This document shows, one piece after another, positions 9,660-20,730 of a DNA stretch of 64,000 bases. A program made the position numbers and the translations under genes. The notes beneath the pieces are model-generated. The model saw nothing but the letters and a program-made list of their open reading frames with translations. It had not been told where the DNA came from and made no database searches. Each line of letters starts with the position of its first letter. Within the stretch, counting starts at the first letter, position 1. The DNA comes from Dendrocalamus latiflorus (Eukaryota > Streptophyta > Magnoliopsida > Poales > Poaceae): contig CM029660.1 of assembly GCA_017311315.1 (NCBI GenBank), positions 31,257,410-31,321,409 of the forward strand. Reading direction: 5' to 3'.

Positions 9660-12600
9660 GAGAATAAATAAAGGTATAATTGGAAACATCTCATTAAATC
9701 TACTTGTAAACTTATACTATTTCTCAACAAGATCATTTAAATTATAGACGTTACATTCTCAGCGGAGAGAGAGTATATTCTTGCCCCATCTTAGCTTACG
9801 TTATCATTCCTGACTCCTTGGAGCGATGCCTTAAAATAAGTCATGCTTAAAAAAAATGCTAAAATTACGTTCACGTGAGATCGAGAGTAGTGTCGATGCC
9901 AATGCCAAGCCATCATACAAAGCCAGCTCCAACCCCAACTAGAACACTGTTTGACAACAGGGATGTCGACGAAAACCTTATATAGCATAAATGCCGGTGA
10001 ACACCAACCACGCGTCGCCGCGGTACGGTCAATTTGGTTTCGCGAGATCGCTGCAAATCGCGGCACGGGCCCGTGCGCCAGCGACGGCTGGCGGCGATCC
10101 GGTGAAACATCGGTCGTACCGGGAGCCCTTTCCGGTGCCCACCACTCCGAACGCGGCTTCTCTATTCTCTTCTCTTTTTTCTCCTCGTATTTCTGTCAAC
10201 GTTGCAAAAATTAAAAGTATTTTTTCTGTTCTCTTTATATTTCTCTGATACTCTGGATCTTTGCCATGTCGATGAAAACTCAAAAAAACAGGGAAGCAGC
10301 GTTCCACCACTCCCAGAGCTCGCTAAACACCCCCGCGTCTTCGCAACACAAGCTGACAGCTGGTTGGTGGCAGGTGCTTGATTACACGAAAGGAACGTAA
10401 CGCACTTGGTCTTAACACCTAGTCGGCTCAAACCAGTCCAAGGTGAAAACCTTTTTGGCTCATTTCTATCGTTCGTGGATAAGAGTTACGTTAGTCAGTT
10501 ACTCATGAGAAATCGAAGGGAAAAAAATCAACTCCTCTTGATTCCCCTACAGGCGTTAATCGTGGGCGTCTGTTTCCGATCAGACGATGTCGAATATTCA
10601 GCGGGCAAGAAATATGCCCAGTGTATATTCTAAAATAACGTAAGAGGATCCAGCGGCATATTGCCCCATGCATGCATGCAGGGCTCCAAAGCAGTAGGAG
10701 GACTATTAAAGAACTCACCTTCGAAGGGCTTGAGACGCCTGGTGCGTGCAGTGGAATGGCATATTAAACAGTAAAGGTGGCTCCTAACGCCGGCTACCAG
10801 CTAGTTTGGACCCATCCAATCTTGGACTAATGATAGTTGGCGACCGATGGACGCATAAATATGTGTATATGCATGGTCCCGGTGATGAACAAATTTGCTG
10901 GGACTTTGGGCGAGCTGGTGATGATCTGGTGGCACGCCCTTAACTCCGCCCAGCTCAATCTGCGCAGGCCAATGAGTCGCGCTTGCTCATCTTCCCTGGC
11001 CTGCGCGAATCGCAACGCGCAAAGTGTCATCTTGCTTTCGCATCGCTAGTACGTGTCGCGACTTCAAGATCGCTTGACCCTATTAACACATCTCGCAAGG
11101 TGCCTTGCTAGTTTGGACTAATAATCGGTACAGTACTTGTCGTAGAATGATCAGTGGGGTTAAATGAATAGTAGCATCGTGTAATTATAACATGAGCATC
11201 TTTGTTTTGTGTTAACGCGCAAATTAATCACATCCCAAAATCTTCCTTGTTGAAATGGGAGTACTCCCTTGAGTTTCCATGATTCGATCGAAGCAGTCAT
11301 CTAAGTTTGTACGCCTTGAAATTAAGTTGTTCTTCGACGTCTTTGTAGACATTCTCAGGTTAGTCGCTGAAGTTCCTGTGCACATCTTCTTCCTATTTTT
11401 GGTCAACGTGGTTCTCAAGTTGGACAAGTCCTGAAGTCGAAATGGCATATGTGTAGATCATGGTCCCTGCAGCCTTTTCCACTAACAGCTAGCTAGCATG
11501 GGCGCTCTCCTGGGTTTGTCTATTTGGTTTTTAGAGTAGTCATCTGCTGAATCACCAAAATGTAGCATTATCAACAAAAAGAACCCCAAACAGTATGTGC
11601 AAGATAAGGAGAGGAAAGTACTACTTTTATCAACTTCAAACCAGAGCTAGATGTTTCACTATCACTGCAAAAACATGCCATGCTGTGTCAACAATAGCAC
11701 CCAACCACCATCAACGCAGCATCTTCCATATCAATATCACGGTTTAAGTATCCCAACAGCTGAAACAACCCACAGTAGATTGTGTTTGCATACGCTGATG
11801 ATACGCACCAACCAAAAAAAGAGCAAATGAATATTATGGTCCCGTTTAGAACACATGATTTGTCCTGGTTCATGTAGATGATGAAACGTTTCCTCTAAAA
11901 TTCTTGCATTCCAAATAGAGAGTATAACGCGGCTTTTGGTTGATAATACATAAAAATAGCGCACTAAATTGAACAAGAGGAAATAAAAATCGGCCAAATT
12001 TGTTGGGTGTTGAAAGGACGGAACGAGGTCAGTGGACACGTGTCACTGCAAGCCGTATCCGGACAGGGTGCACGGGGACAGTGGCCATTAGATGAAGATG
12101 GAGAGAAGGAAGGCTTTTGCATTTTGAGCTCCTCCTAGTAGGTTGTTGTGCGATGATGAGCTAGAAATAACTCCCTCGCAAATAAATGTGCATTTGATCC
12201 TAGTAAATGGAGGGCATTTATGCCATCCATATGAGGGCTTCAATGTTGTTAATTTAAGTCATCCACCAGATTCCCTGCAGGTTTCAGTGATGAAATGAAA
12301 GGAGAAGAAGAGAGAGGGGAGGAAAAAAGAACAAAAAAAACAACTCTTTTTTTTTTGCTGTTCTTGAGTGACTTAATGTAATCGCACGGCCTTGCAAATC
12401 ATTGTCGAGCCAATGTGACTAGATAGTTCGATCAACGTTTGAATCTTATATTTCAATTCAGTTATAGCTTGTACGGCCATACGTGTTTGTGCAAATCAGA
12501 GAAGCAATCCCTAGATGACTTTGCATTATGGCCTAGACTGAATGTCATAGCAGCGTACGGGGGGCTAGTCTTCTCTCACTAATGCAGACATGCCGTAGAG

Positions 12601-13037
12601 CATACCCCCAATCAACCCAATAAAGAAGAAAGAAACCTGTATATAATTTGTTCCATACCCCCACTGGATTGTAAGGTTTTAAGGATGTAATAATGGTTAC
12701 AATAATATTGCCTTTTACAATTAATACAACAAGGATAGTATCTAGTTTTATTGTTCTTGTGACAAAAGTAGTGTATATATTTATAGTTGTTGATGAGTAG
12801 CGTATTGTTGTTGTTGTCGCAACCTTTGATATGTCATGCAGTGACAAGCACTTCATTGATTCTTGTTGTTGTCTTGAGCTCTAGTTGGGTGCTGATGATG
12901 AAGAGTTGGACTACCAAAGGCAGGAGCACAGTGCTCAACTGCATAGGCCCCCAAAAGTTAGGGGCCCTTAATTTTGATTTAATCTTCCATTACTACTTGC
13001 TAATATCTCAAGAAAAATTGCTATTACTACTATAGCC
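9660..13037. other. Intergenic region without recognised genes
   Basis: About 3.4 kb of mixed-composition DNA. Frames here are short and show no known domain. Nothing with paired termini was found. A poly-A/poly-T rich stretch lies at about 12325-12360. Confidence 0.5.
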
Positions 13038-13042
13038 AATCT

Positions 13043-14289
13043 TGTTAGAAATAATCTTGACTTCGAGTCCTAGACGTAGTAGAGTCCGTTTCCGAGTATA
13101 ACTCAAGTTGAAGTTGAGTCCAACTTGAAGTTCGAATCGGAATACGAGTAGGAGAGTATTATCCCTATATATTGGGGAGGTTTGTACCCAGTTTTGTAAG
13201 TAAAAAAATCCAAGGAAGAAAAGCAAGAAAGAGGGCGGAGCAAATAAGAGAATAAAGAAATTCAGAAATTTCTTCCGTGTTCTCTCAGTTTTTTTTGCGA
13301 TGTGTGCGTTTTCTACTAAATCAAAGTTGTAACAAGTCGTATTAGAGCCTAGGAGAGAACCGAGTCACTGGAAAAAATCATCTTGGCGATTCCGATTTCA
13401 GCGCATCTCACGTGGCGCTCCTGAGGCGCATGTTGCTCATCTTCGTGCAGCTCTCCCGGGAAAAGAAGCTTGCGGCACGTCCTTCCGTTCCCTCGGTCCA
13501 AAAGCAACTTCAAAGTAGCCCGAATTCTTGATCTGTGCTCAAGATCATGTCGCGTACTCCGGGAAGTGATGTCACCGGTGATGAGGCGTCGTCCGGTATG
13601 ATGGCGAAGGAGAGTTCCGCTATCTCGCTGCATTATCCGATGCTCACGACTAGCAATTATGCAGCCTGAGCAATCAAGATGAAGGTGTAAATGAAGACTC
13701 AAGGAGCGTTGGACGTTGAGAAGATGTGTTCGTCGTCCAAACTCAAGTAAGATGAAAGAAGAGTCCGGGATGTCGAGGAGATGTGTCACCGTTCTGTGTC
13801 AAGTATGAGTTTAGTAAGTCGTAGTTGAGTCCAACTACCTCAATGTTTTAAAATCGTTGCATCTGGTGGACCCGTACCAGTTGAGTTGAGTTCCTACATG
13901 CAGTTTACATGTAGAATACTTCATGTGGAGGCATGGCTGGTAGTTCATAATGCATTGAGACTAAAACTCGAGTATGTCGAGTCAAGATTAAGGGGGAGAT
14001 TATTAGAAATAATCTTGACTTCAAGTCCTAGACGTAGTAGAGTCCGTTTTCAAGTATAACTCAAGTTGAAGTTGAGTCCAACTTGAAGTCTGAATCGGAA
14101 TACGAGTAGGAGAGTATTATTCCTATATATTGAGAAGGTTTGTACCCAGTTTTGTAAGCAAGAAAATCCAAGGAAGAAAGGCAAGAAGGAGGGGGGCAAA
14201 TAAGAGAATAAAGAAATTCAGAAATTTCTTCCGTGTTCTCTCAGTTTATTTGCGATGTGTGTATTTTCTCCTAGATCAAAATTGTAACA
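13043..14289 (+). mobile_element. Short non-autonomous copia-type LTR element, 1247 bp
   Basis: Two direct LTRs, 13043-13334 (292 bp) and 14001-14289 (289 bp), flank 666 bp of interior. The 5-bp TSD AATCT is perfect at 13038-13042 and 14290-14294. Just after LTR1, CGTATTAGAGCC resembles the TGGTATCAGAGC primer site for initiator tRNA-Met. A purine tract AAGGGGGAGAT precedes LTR2. LTR1 starts TG and ends CA; LTR2 starts TA by point mutation. The interior keeps only a broken gag start, so movement would have needed proteins from a relative. TRIM- or LARD-like by structure. Confidence 0.9.
13548..13760 (+). pseudogene. Copia gag N-terminal remnant
   Basis: From the ATG at 13548 the frame reads a leader and then YPMLTTSNYAA, a stop, AIKMKV, a stop, MKTQGALDVEK. 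This matches the conserved opening of copia-type gag (DUF4219/UBN2 region), where Trp and a second residue are expected at the two stop positions. No protease, integrase or reverse transcriptase follows before the second LTR. It identifies the small LTR element as a copia derivative. Confidence 0.7.
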
Positions 14290-14294
14290 AATCT

Positions 14295-15051
14295 TGTGTG
14301 AGATAAAGAGTTAACCAAACCTTTTTATTACCTTCTTGTGGAGAACTTCCCCTACCTCTCTATTGCTCTCTTCATTCTCCTGATCTTCTTGCATCGATTG
14401 GGCTCTGGTGCCACACTGCTTGGTCGCTGAAGCAGCCCTTTCATGCTACAATGTGGTCTATGGAAATCATATGCATCGCATCAATTAGTTTGTCTAGTCC
14501 CATCTCGTGACTAATTCTAAATGCAAAATATTTTTTATTTTAGCAATTGACTTTTCTAAACTGTAGTACCTAATTTTAAGTTTAGCACAAGGCCCCCAAT
14601 TCTCAGGTACGACCCTGCTAGTGACCAACTCCGATGACAATGACCTCGCTGTTAAGCTATAAGCTCAACATCAATGAACTAGATGCACCTTAAAGGCATC
14701 GTATTTATGGCAAAATTGACAATTGGTCTTGTCTTTTGTGCTATAATTTGATTTTACTTGCAATAATTAGTTCCCCATTTCACATTCTAAGGTGATCACC
14801 ATAGTCTAGTGGGAGCATGTATTGAAAGCTGAAACCTGTGCTAAGTAACTGGTCAGTTATTGCAAATCACAAGCTTTTATATGCAGTTCTGCACAATTTA
14901 TACTTTGATGAAGAGAAAATGGAATGAGTAGGTTAGTCCCAGATAAGACCAGTTATGCTGATTATAATTTTTGAGTTTTCTCTGCATTTCTCTATGTAAA
15001 TATGTAATCATAGTATGTTTGATGATACACTTCGCATAACATGTATTATCC
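14295..15051. other. Intergenic region
   Basis: AT-rich DNA between the copia derivative and the hAT element at 15060. No gene or repeat termini recognised. Confidence 0.5.
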
Positions 15052-15059
15052 ATCTTGTA

Positions 15060-16252
15060 TAGGGATGGCAATGGTGACCCGATCCCCGATCCCCGACGGT
15101 GAATTCACCTATTAGGGGATGGGTCTGGCGGATTTTATTCCCCGCGGGGATTTTCGTGGGCAAAATACTGTCCCCGTCGGGGATGGCGGGGCCGGGGCCG
15201 GGGAAGTGATCTCCGTCCCCGTTAACCGTCGGGGGATCACTGACATGTGGGGTCCTCTATACTTCATATAAAAATTAGCCAAAAAAACCCTACCCCGCCG
15301 CCCCCAGTCCCCCTCCCCAGCGCCGCCAACACCTCCCCTTGCATCCCCCGCCGCCCCCTCCACCGCTGCCCCTCCCCCGCCGCCCTCTTCCCCTTCCCCT
15401 TCCCCTTCCCCGGCGCCTCCGCCCCTTCCCCCTCCACCGCCGCCCCTCCCCCTCCCCCGGCGCCTCCGTTCCCTCCACCGCCGCCCCTCCCCCGGCGCCT
15501 CCCCCGCCTCCCCCTCCACCGGCGCCTCCGCCCCCTCCCCCGCCTCCCCCTCCCCCGGCGCCTCCGCCCCCTCCACCGCCGCCCCTCCCCCTCCCCCGGC
15601 GCCTCCGCCCCCTCCCCCGCCGCCCCCACCGCGCCCGGCTAACCCGCCGCCCCCTCCACGGCTGCTCCTCCCCCGCCGCCCTCTTCCCCTTCCCCTTCCC
15701 CGGCGCCTCCGCCCCCTCCCCCGCCGCCCCCACCGCGCCCGACTCCCCCGACGCCGCCCCCGCCGCCCCCGCCGCCCCCTCCCCCTCCGCCGGTTTCTCT
15801 TCTCCACCGAGGCGACGCCACCTTGGATCTGAGACCGGCGACGCCCTCCTCCACAGATCTGCGACCGACGACGCCCTCCACCGAGCCGAGCTTCTACTGC
15901 TCCTCTGGTACTCATCTTCTTCCTTGCTGGATAATTGAAACCTAATGATAGTGAGAATATGTGAATGTGATGTACTGCATTTCCTTGATAGTATGTGAAA
16001 TTGTGAATATGTCATGTACTGCAAATCTGAATGCAATGATAGTTGGTATAGAAAACTGATGATAGTTGGTATAGAAAATTGATGATCGGGGATTTTTGCC
16101 CCGTCGGGCCCCCGAAGCCCGTCGGGCAACGGGGACGGGCCCAACTTGGCCCCGAGCTCGGGGCCGGGGCCGGGGTTCGGGGAATTTTAATTTCGCGGGG
16201 ATCGGGGACGGGGATTGGGTCCCGTCGGGGATGAGCCCCGTTGCCATCCCTA
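15060..16252. mobile_element. hAT non-autonomous transposon, 1193 bp
   Basis: Termini TAGGGATGGCAA and TTGCCATCCCTA are perfect inverted repeats. The flanks carry a perfect 8-bp TSD ATCTTGTA (15052-15059 and 16253-16260). Subterminal regions are full of CCCCG/CGGGG motifs on both sides (GATCGGGGACGGGGA near 16200, GATCCCCGATCCCCG near 15083). No transposase is encoded. The middle holds a long C-rich low-complexity block, described separately. Confidence 0.9.
15290..15800 (+). repeat. CCGCCCCTCCCCC-type low-complexity block
   Basis: About 500 bp of C/CG-rich repeats such as GGCGCCTCCGCCCCCTCCCC, strongly strand-asymmetric. It opens long frames in several phases (Pro/Ala/Ser-rich on +, Gly/Arg-rich on -). 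I regard these as composition artefacts, not genes. The block lies wholly inside the hAT element. Confidence 0.8.
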
Positions 16253-16615
16253 ATCTTGTAGTGTCCTTTAGAAACAGGCCCGAACTAACTAGTGTGCTTT
16301 GGGCTCATTCTCTCGGATGAGTCAAGTTTCAAATGGAAGAAAGTCATAGGGCCCAAATGAAGCCCGACTTACTTTTTTTATGTGATATGGAGTAATTTCT
16401 CTTTCCAGAGTAGTTTTATCTGATACAACTAAATACATGGTATGAGCACATGAAGAGATCATTAATGACACACTAGGACAATCATTAATGACACACTAGT
16501 ACAATCCACTTTGATAGGTACTACTACACCAGGGCTAGGCAGTGCACAACAGAAACATCAACATGCGAAACACAAAATATCACAGATAGGCTAAACTTGC
16601 AAGTTGATGCAAGTA

Positions 16616-19195
16616 TCAAATGTTACGTGCCTGAGGAACTCGAGCCTTGCAGATCATGCTAATATCCATCAGATCTTGGACAGGGAGTCCCAATCTTGGC
16701 AAAGCCGGCCTGCAGTTTCTGTGCAAGAACTCGTAGAACCTGAGCATCACTTTGACGACCAAGCTGGCGTCCTCCCGCGCCTCGAACGCCGTCCTGCCCT
16801 GAACGTGAACCATACCGGCCGATCTGGCCTCATCGATCGTCGAGATCTCCTCCTCGACAGTCAAACCGGAGCGACACCGCTCGGTTTGATCTGCCAAAAT
16901 GTGTTTTTGCAAGCAAGCGACCACCTGTGCTGCTAAATCAGCACCCTGATCAGGAGCAATGGAGTCAGCGTAGCCGTACTGAACGATGCACCCGTAGATG
17001 CCACGGATACCGAGGCTTCTGACGATGAACCTTGATTCGCGGCGACCTGATCTACTTGAAGGTATCTGAAAGTGACAAAGACTGTAACACTGTGGAACAG
17101 CCTCATATTGCGCATGTAGTGTCCTAGTACGGGAGGGAAGGATTCCTGGTTGCTGGTGCAAAACAAGCATAGTCCTGGTACTCTTTGGGTACCTGGTCTT
17201 GACAAAAATCCGGCAAGACATTCTACAGTAACATCGTTTACCATCTCATACTCTACTTTGCCTACCGTAGCACCATCCGAACATGACAAAGGCGAGCGAG
17301 GATGATCGACACGGCAAACGGCAGCCAGCCGCCTTCGAGGAACTTAGTTATGACGGAGCTGACGCACACGCCTTCCAAGATGATGAACATGGCAAAGTAC
17401 AGCCCAGTGAGAACCGGAAGGGTTCTCCAGATTAGGACCATGACCAGTGTCAGCAAGATTGCGGTTATGAGCATGACAAGTATGACAACAATTCCTGCAC
17501 CAAGAAAAGCTGAATTTATCAAGCGGCCCACAACATTTTCAGACAAAAATGTGCACCTGGTTTGTGCTTATAAGTCGGAGTGCCAAAAGCGTTTCCGATC
17601 TCTCTGCCGTCTTCAAATCCAAGAACAACACCAACACACAGAATCATGAGGATGCAATTGGCTTCTGGTGAGTAGACCTCCCCCTCGTTGTGTCGGGATG
17701 TGTGAATCACCGTCTCCCGTGGGAAGTAGTCAAGGAGAACAGCCTGCTTGACGACAGAGAAGGTCGCTGATATCAGTGATTGGCTTGCCACGATAGCTGC
17801 AAGCGTTGTGATGATAAACATTGGCCAGTAAACTGGACCCGGCACAAACTTGTAGAACCCGTCATCATGGTCGTCGACGTGCTTGATCAGGTAAAGCAGT
17901 CTGCCCAGCATACGTGAGCACCAGCGAAGGGTATATGGTGAAAACAAATGCTATCTGCAAAACAAAAGGTGGCCATTTCAGTCTCAGATTGTCACACAGT
18001 TAAGCTGAAGCTGTTGAAAGCACACTATACCTGAATAGACCTCTTGTTGAAATGGCCAAGATCAGTAAACATTGCCTCAGCACCTGATGAAACAACAAGA
18101 ATCCAAATTAGTACAATGCAACAAGCATCACAAGGTTAAAGTGTTTAACCATTTGCATTTTAACATTTACCAGTGATGCATCATGCATAAAACAATGCCG
18201 CTAAGAAGTTTCCACCCTCTCGACCCATTTTTCTGAAAGAACTGGGCCACATAATAAGCTGACACGGCTTTGAGCACTCCCGGGTAGTGTCGTACGATTT
18301 AGTATACGCCGATAGCCGGAATCGGGAGGTCCAAGCAGCCATGGTTGGAGAGAACAGGAAGCTAACATGAGAGGTTCCAAATCTTTGCAGTTGGAACAAG
18401 GTGGCAAGGATTACCACAGATAATGCTTCCACAACATCTGCAGGTTTTAATTTGCAGTGGTCTAAGTCTGATATCGAATATTGCATCTAGAACAGTGTAC
18501 TCTATGACATGTATGCATACTGTACTTACATTTGCTGACAGCAGGGAAAAGGCCTTCGTAACCCGTCTATCGCGGATAACACTGCAAAGATTTCAGCATT
18601 CAGTACTATGTATTTCATGCAATATAAGATGTAAGACTGAGAGAGATTTAAAATAGAACTACCTGAAATGGCAGGTGTAAGTATGCCATCGCCAATAAGC
18701 ATGCACATCCCTAGCATTGCAATGAAGAATAGCGCCCTCTGCGTGCAGATACTTCGCTCAAGGAATCTTCGTAATTTACTTTGCTTGTGAGCATATACTG
18801 AGAAATTTGCATTGCTGCTCTGTGCAAAGATGTCAATGTTGGTATTCCTACAGAGCAGGGAGTACAATGCAAAAATTCCACCTGCAATCTTTTGATGTTA
18901 ACTATATATGCTCTTACTTTGATCTATCAAATTTAGTACTTCTGAGATCACACTCACCTAGTCACCTTCGCCATTGTCATCAGCGTTCAATGCAATGCAC
19001 ACGTACTTGACGATGCCGGTGAGTGTGAGAGCCAAGAACATGATGCTGAAGATGCCCAAGTCGTCCTCTTACGAAGGAGATTTCAAGTTCATGGCAGAAT
19101 AGACATACAAAGGCGACGTAACAACTTCGCCAAAAACCACACCTAGTGTGTTACATGCCATCACAATGTCCCTCCACAGTCCACCCTAATGACCA
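16616..19195 (-). pseudogene. HAK/KUP/KT potassium transporter pseudogene
   Basis: Read on the minus strand, exon-like segments follow the order of plant HAK/KUP K+ transporters. They include GVVFGEVVTSPLYVY (near 19110), ALNADDNGEGD (near 18965), LGMCMLIGDGILTPAIS (near 18690), VEALSVVILATLFQLQRFGT (near 18390), GAEAMFTDLGHFNKRSIQ (near 18060), KFVPGPVYWPMF (near 17830), EGGWLPFAVSIILA (near 17310) and a cytosolic tail with GIYGCIVQYGYADS (near 16985), ending in TGA at 16616. Lesions: in-frame TAA at 19069-19071, frameshifts near 18240-18330, 17898, 17300, 17258 and 17035. The N-terminus before the first membrane segment is missing. Several introns are retained, so it is a decayed gene copy and not a processed one. 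The functional relatives are plasma-membrane K+ uptake carriers. Confidence 0.88.
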
Positions 19196-19199
19196 GCAA

Positions 19200-19790
19200 G
19201 TAAAAATATCTTTAATGAATACAGTGTAACAACAAATATGCCACGATCATGTTCTTGTCAAATCAGAGCATGATCCATCTCCCAAGTGATGATCAGAGTA
19301 GCATACTTGGGCAAAAAAGAAGTGTTGTAGGTGGTGTTCAAAGCAATATATATGGAAGCAAAACATATTCACTTCAGCAGCATAGCATAGAATGTTTTAC
19401 GATGCAAATTGTGTTTGTAGTGAGAAACTGAAACAGCAAACTACAAAATCTGTGGCTTGTTGTATCCTAGTAATCATACAGTACAAAAATGTTTTATGAT
19501 GCAAATTGCAAATACATGCACAAGTCTGTCTGCCTGTTTTGCTTGTTTTGTTTATTCGCCTTCACTTGCATGTTTGGCCTTGGTACTTCCTGTTTGTGGC
19601 CTAGACTTACATGTGCCTGTCTCCAAATCCATGACACTATGAGAGAGAGAAGAGGCAGAGTGAAGGACAATATGAGAAGATTCATGATACTGTTGTGATG
19701 AACCATTGCAATATTTATAGAGTGGTCAATTGGTTTTAGCAAAGAGTGCATTTGATTTGGACTGTTTTCTGGAAGTGTCAGAAAAATCAA
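19200..19790. other. Intergenic region
   Basis: Flank upstream of the HAK pseudogene. It could hold remnants of the missing first exon, but none was recognised. Confidence 0.45.
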
Positions 19791-19799
19791 AAGTATCGT

Positions 19800-20460
19800 A
19801 GATATTTATGCAACAGTACCATTAAGCGGTAGTACCGACATTATGGACGCGGTATTTCCGCTCGAACGGTAGTTTCGGTCCGAGCAGCGGAACGGTATTT
19901 CCGCTCGAACGATCAAGAATGCCGGGTGAGACGGTGAGCTCAAGTATGGCATGAGAAAGGTGGGAAATATTGAAAGCGAGTTCGAATGGCGGGATGATGC
20001 CATGTGGCTTGTACGGGCCAAGTGAGCCGTGATTCGGTGGAACCGGGTCAGAAGAGACTTGGCAGTACGTGGCAAACTAGTGGTGCACCTACACATGGCA
20101 AGCATGGTGATTGCTTGCAGTGGTTGATGATGACCGAGTCAAAAAAGGGTATTTTGGTAGTTTGACCAAAATATCAGAAGTCATCTTGAATCAAAATCGT
20201 GACGCATGGGCGATGCGTTAGAGATCGATTTAGATCAAGATGGTGTTGGTTTGATCAAAGCAGATCAAGGCTAAGGATTTAGTGAATGCACACTTGTGCG
20301 CTTTGAAAAGCATGTATAAGTAAACTTGTGTGAGTAAAACCTGTTTTGTGGAGTTAACAAATTTCCCCCATTGCAATAGTGAATAGTATCTACTAAGGTG
20401 AATAGGTGGCTGGTTGTCGGGAACAGTAGTCGACCCGACACTGTAGCACCGGGAACCGTT
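19800..20460 (+). mobile_element. LTR fragment related to the 51.8-kb LTR
   Basis: The blocks GAATGCCGGGTGAGACGG, GTGGTGCACCTACACATGGC and GAATAGTATCTACTAAGG recur, diverged and in the same order, at about 52180-52650 in the LTR at 51793-53636. The start holds repeated units of GGTATTTCCGCTCGAACGG (19820-19910). Neither end is clean and no TSD was found, so this is a truncated copy. Confidence 0.6.
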
Positions 20461-20479
20461 GCACACAGTAAACCCTGGT

Positions 20480-20730
20480 ACTGTTCACCAAAAACCTGAT
20501 CAGCACATTATATCTGTTTTGACCGTTTTAACCCCACGAAGCCCATTGTCAACTCTGTTTAACCTAAATGGACTCGATAAAACCCGAGCCAGCCCTCATT
20601 TCAAACTCATATCCAGTACGCTTTCGACCGTTGCTATTCACCAAAGCCCGATAACATACATAGAGCTATTTTGACCGTCTTGAGCCCACCTAGCCCATTT
20701 CCAGCTTTGTTTAGCCAAACAACGCACCAT
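20480..20730 (+). repeat. Diverged direct repeat, period about 157 bp
   Basis: A segment starting TTCACCAAAAACCTGATCAG (about 20481) recurs as TTCACCAAAGCCCGATAACA (about 20637). Each is followed by TTTTGACCGT(T/C)TT, AGCCCATT and CTTTGTTTA. Function unknown. Confidence 0.6.

Noticed and set aside
9951..10248. TATA-like CCTTATATAGC with following frames near 9.98 kb as a gene
   Set aside because: Frames are short in all phases and show no motif or consistent splice structure.
15112..15938. Long Pro-rich (+) and Gly/Arg-rich (-) open frames
   Set aside because: They overlap in several phases across a low-complexity C-rich block inside a hAT element and show no domain or start context.
16096..16320. 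Plus-strand frame near the right end of the hAT element
   Set aside because: It spans the terminal repeat and TSD of the transposon, so it cannot be a host gene.
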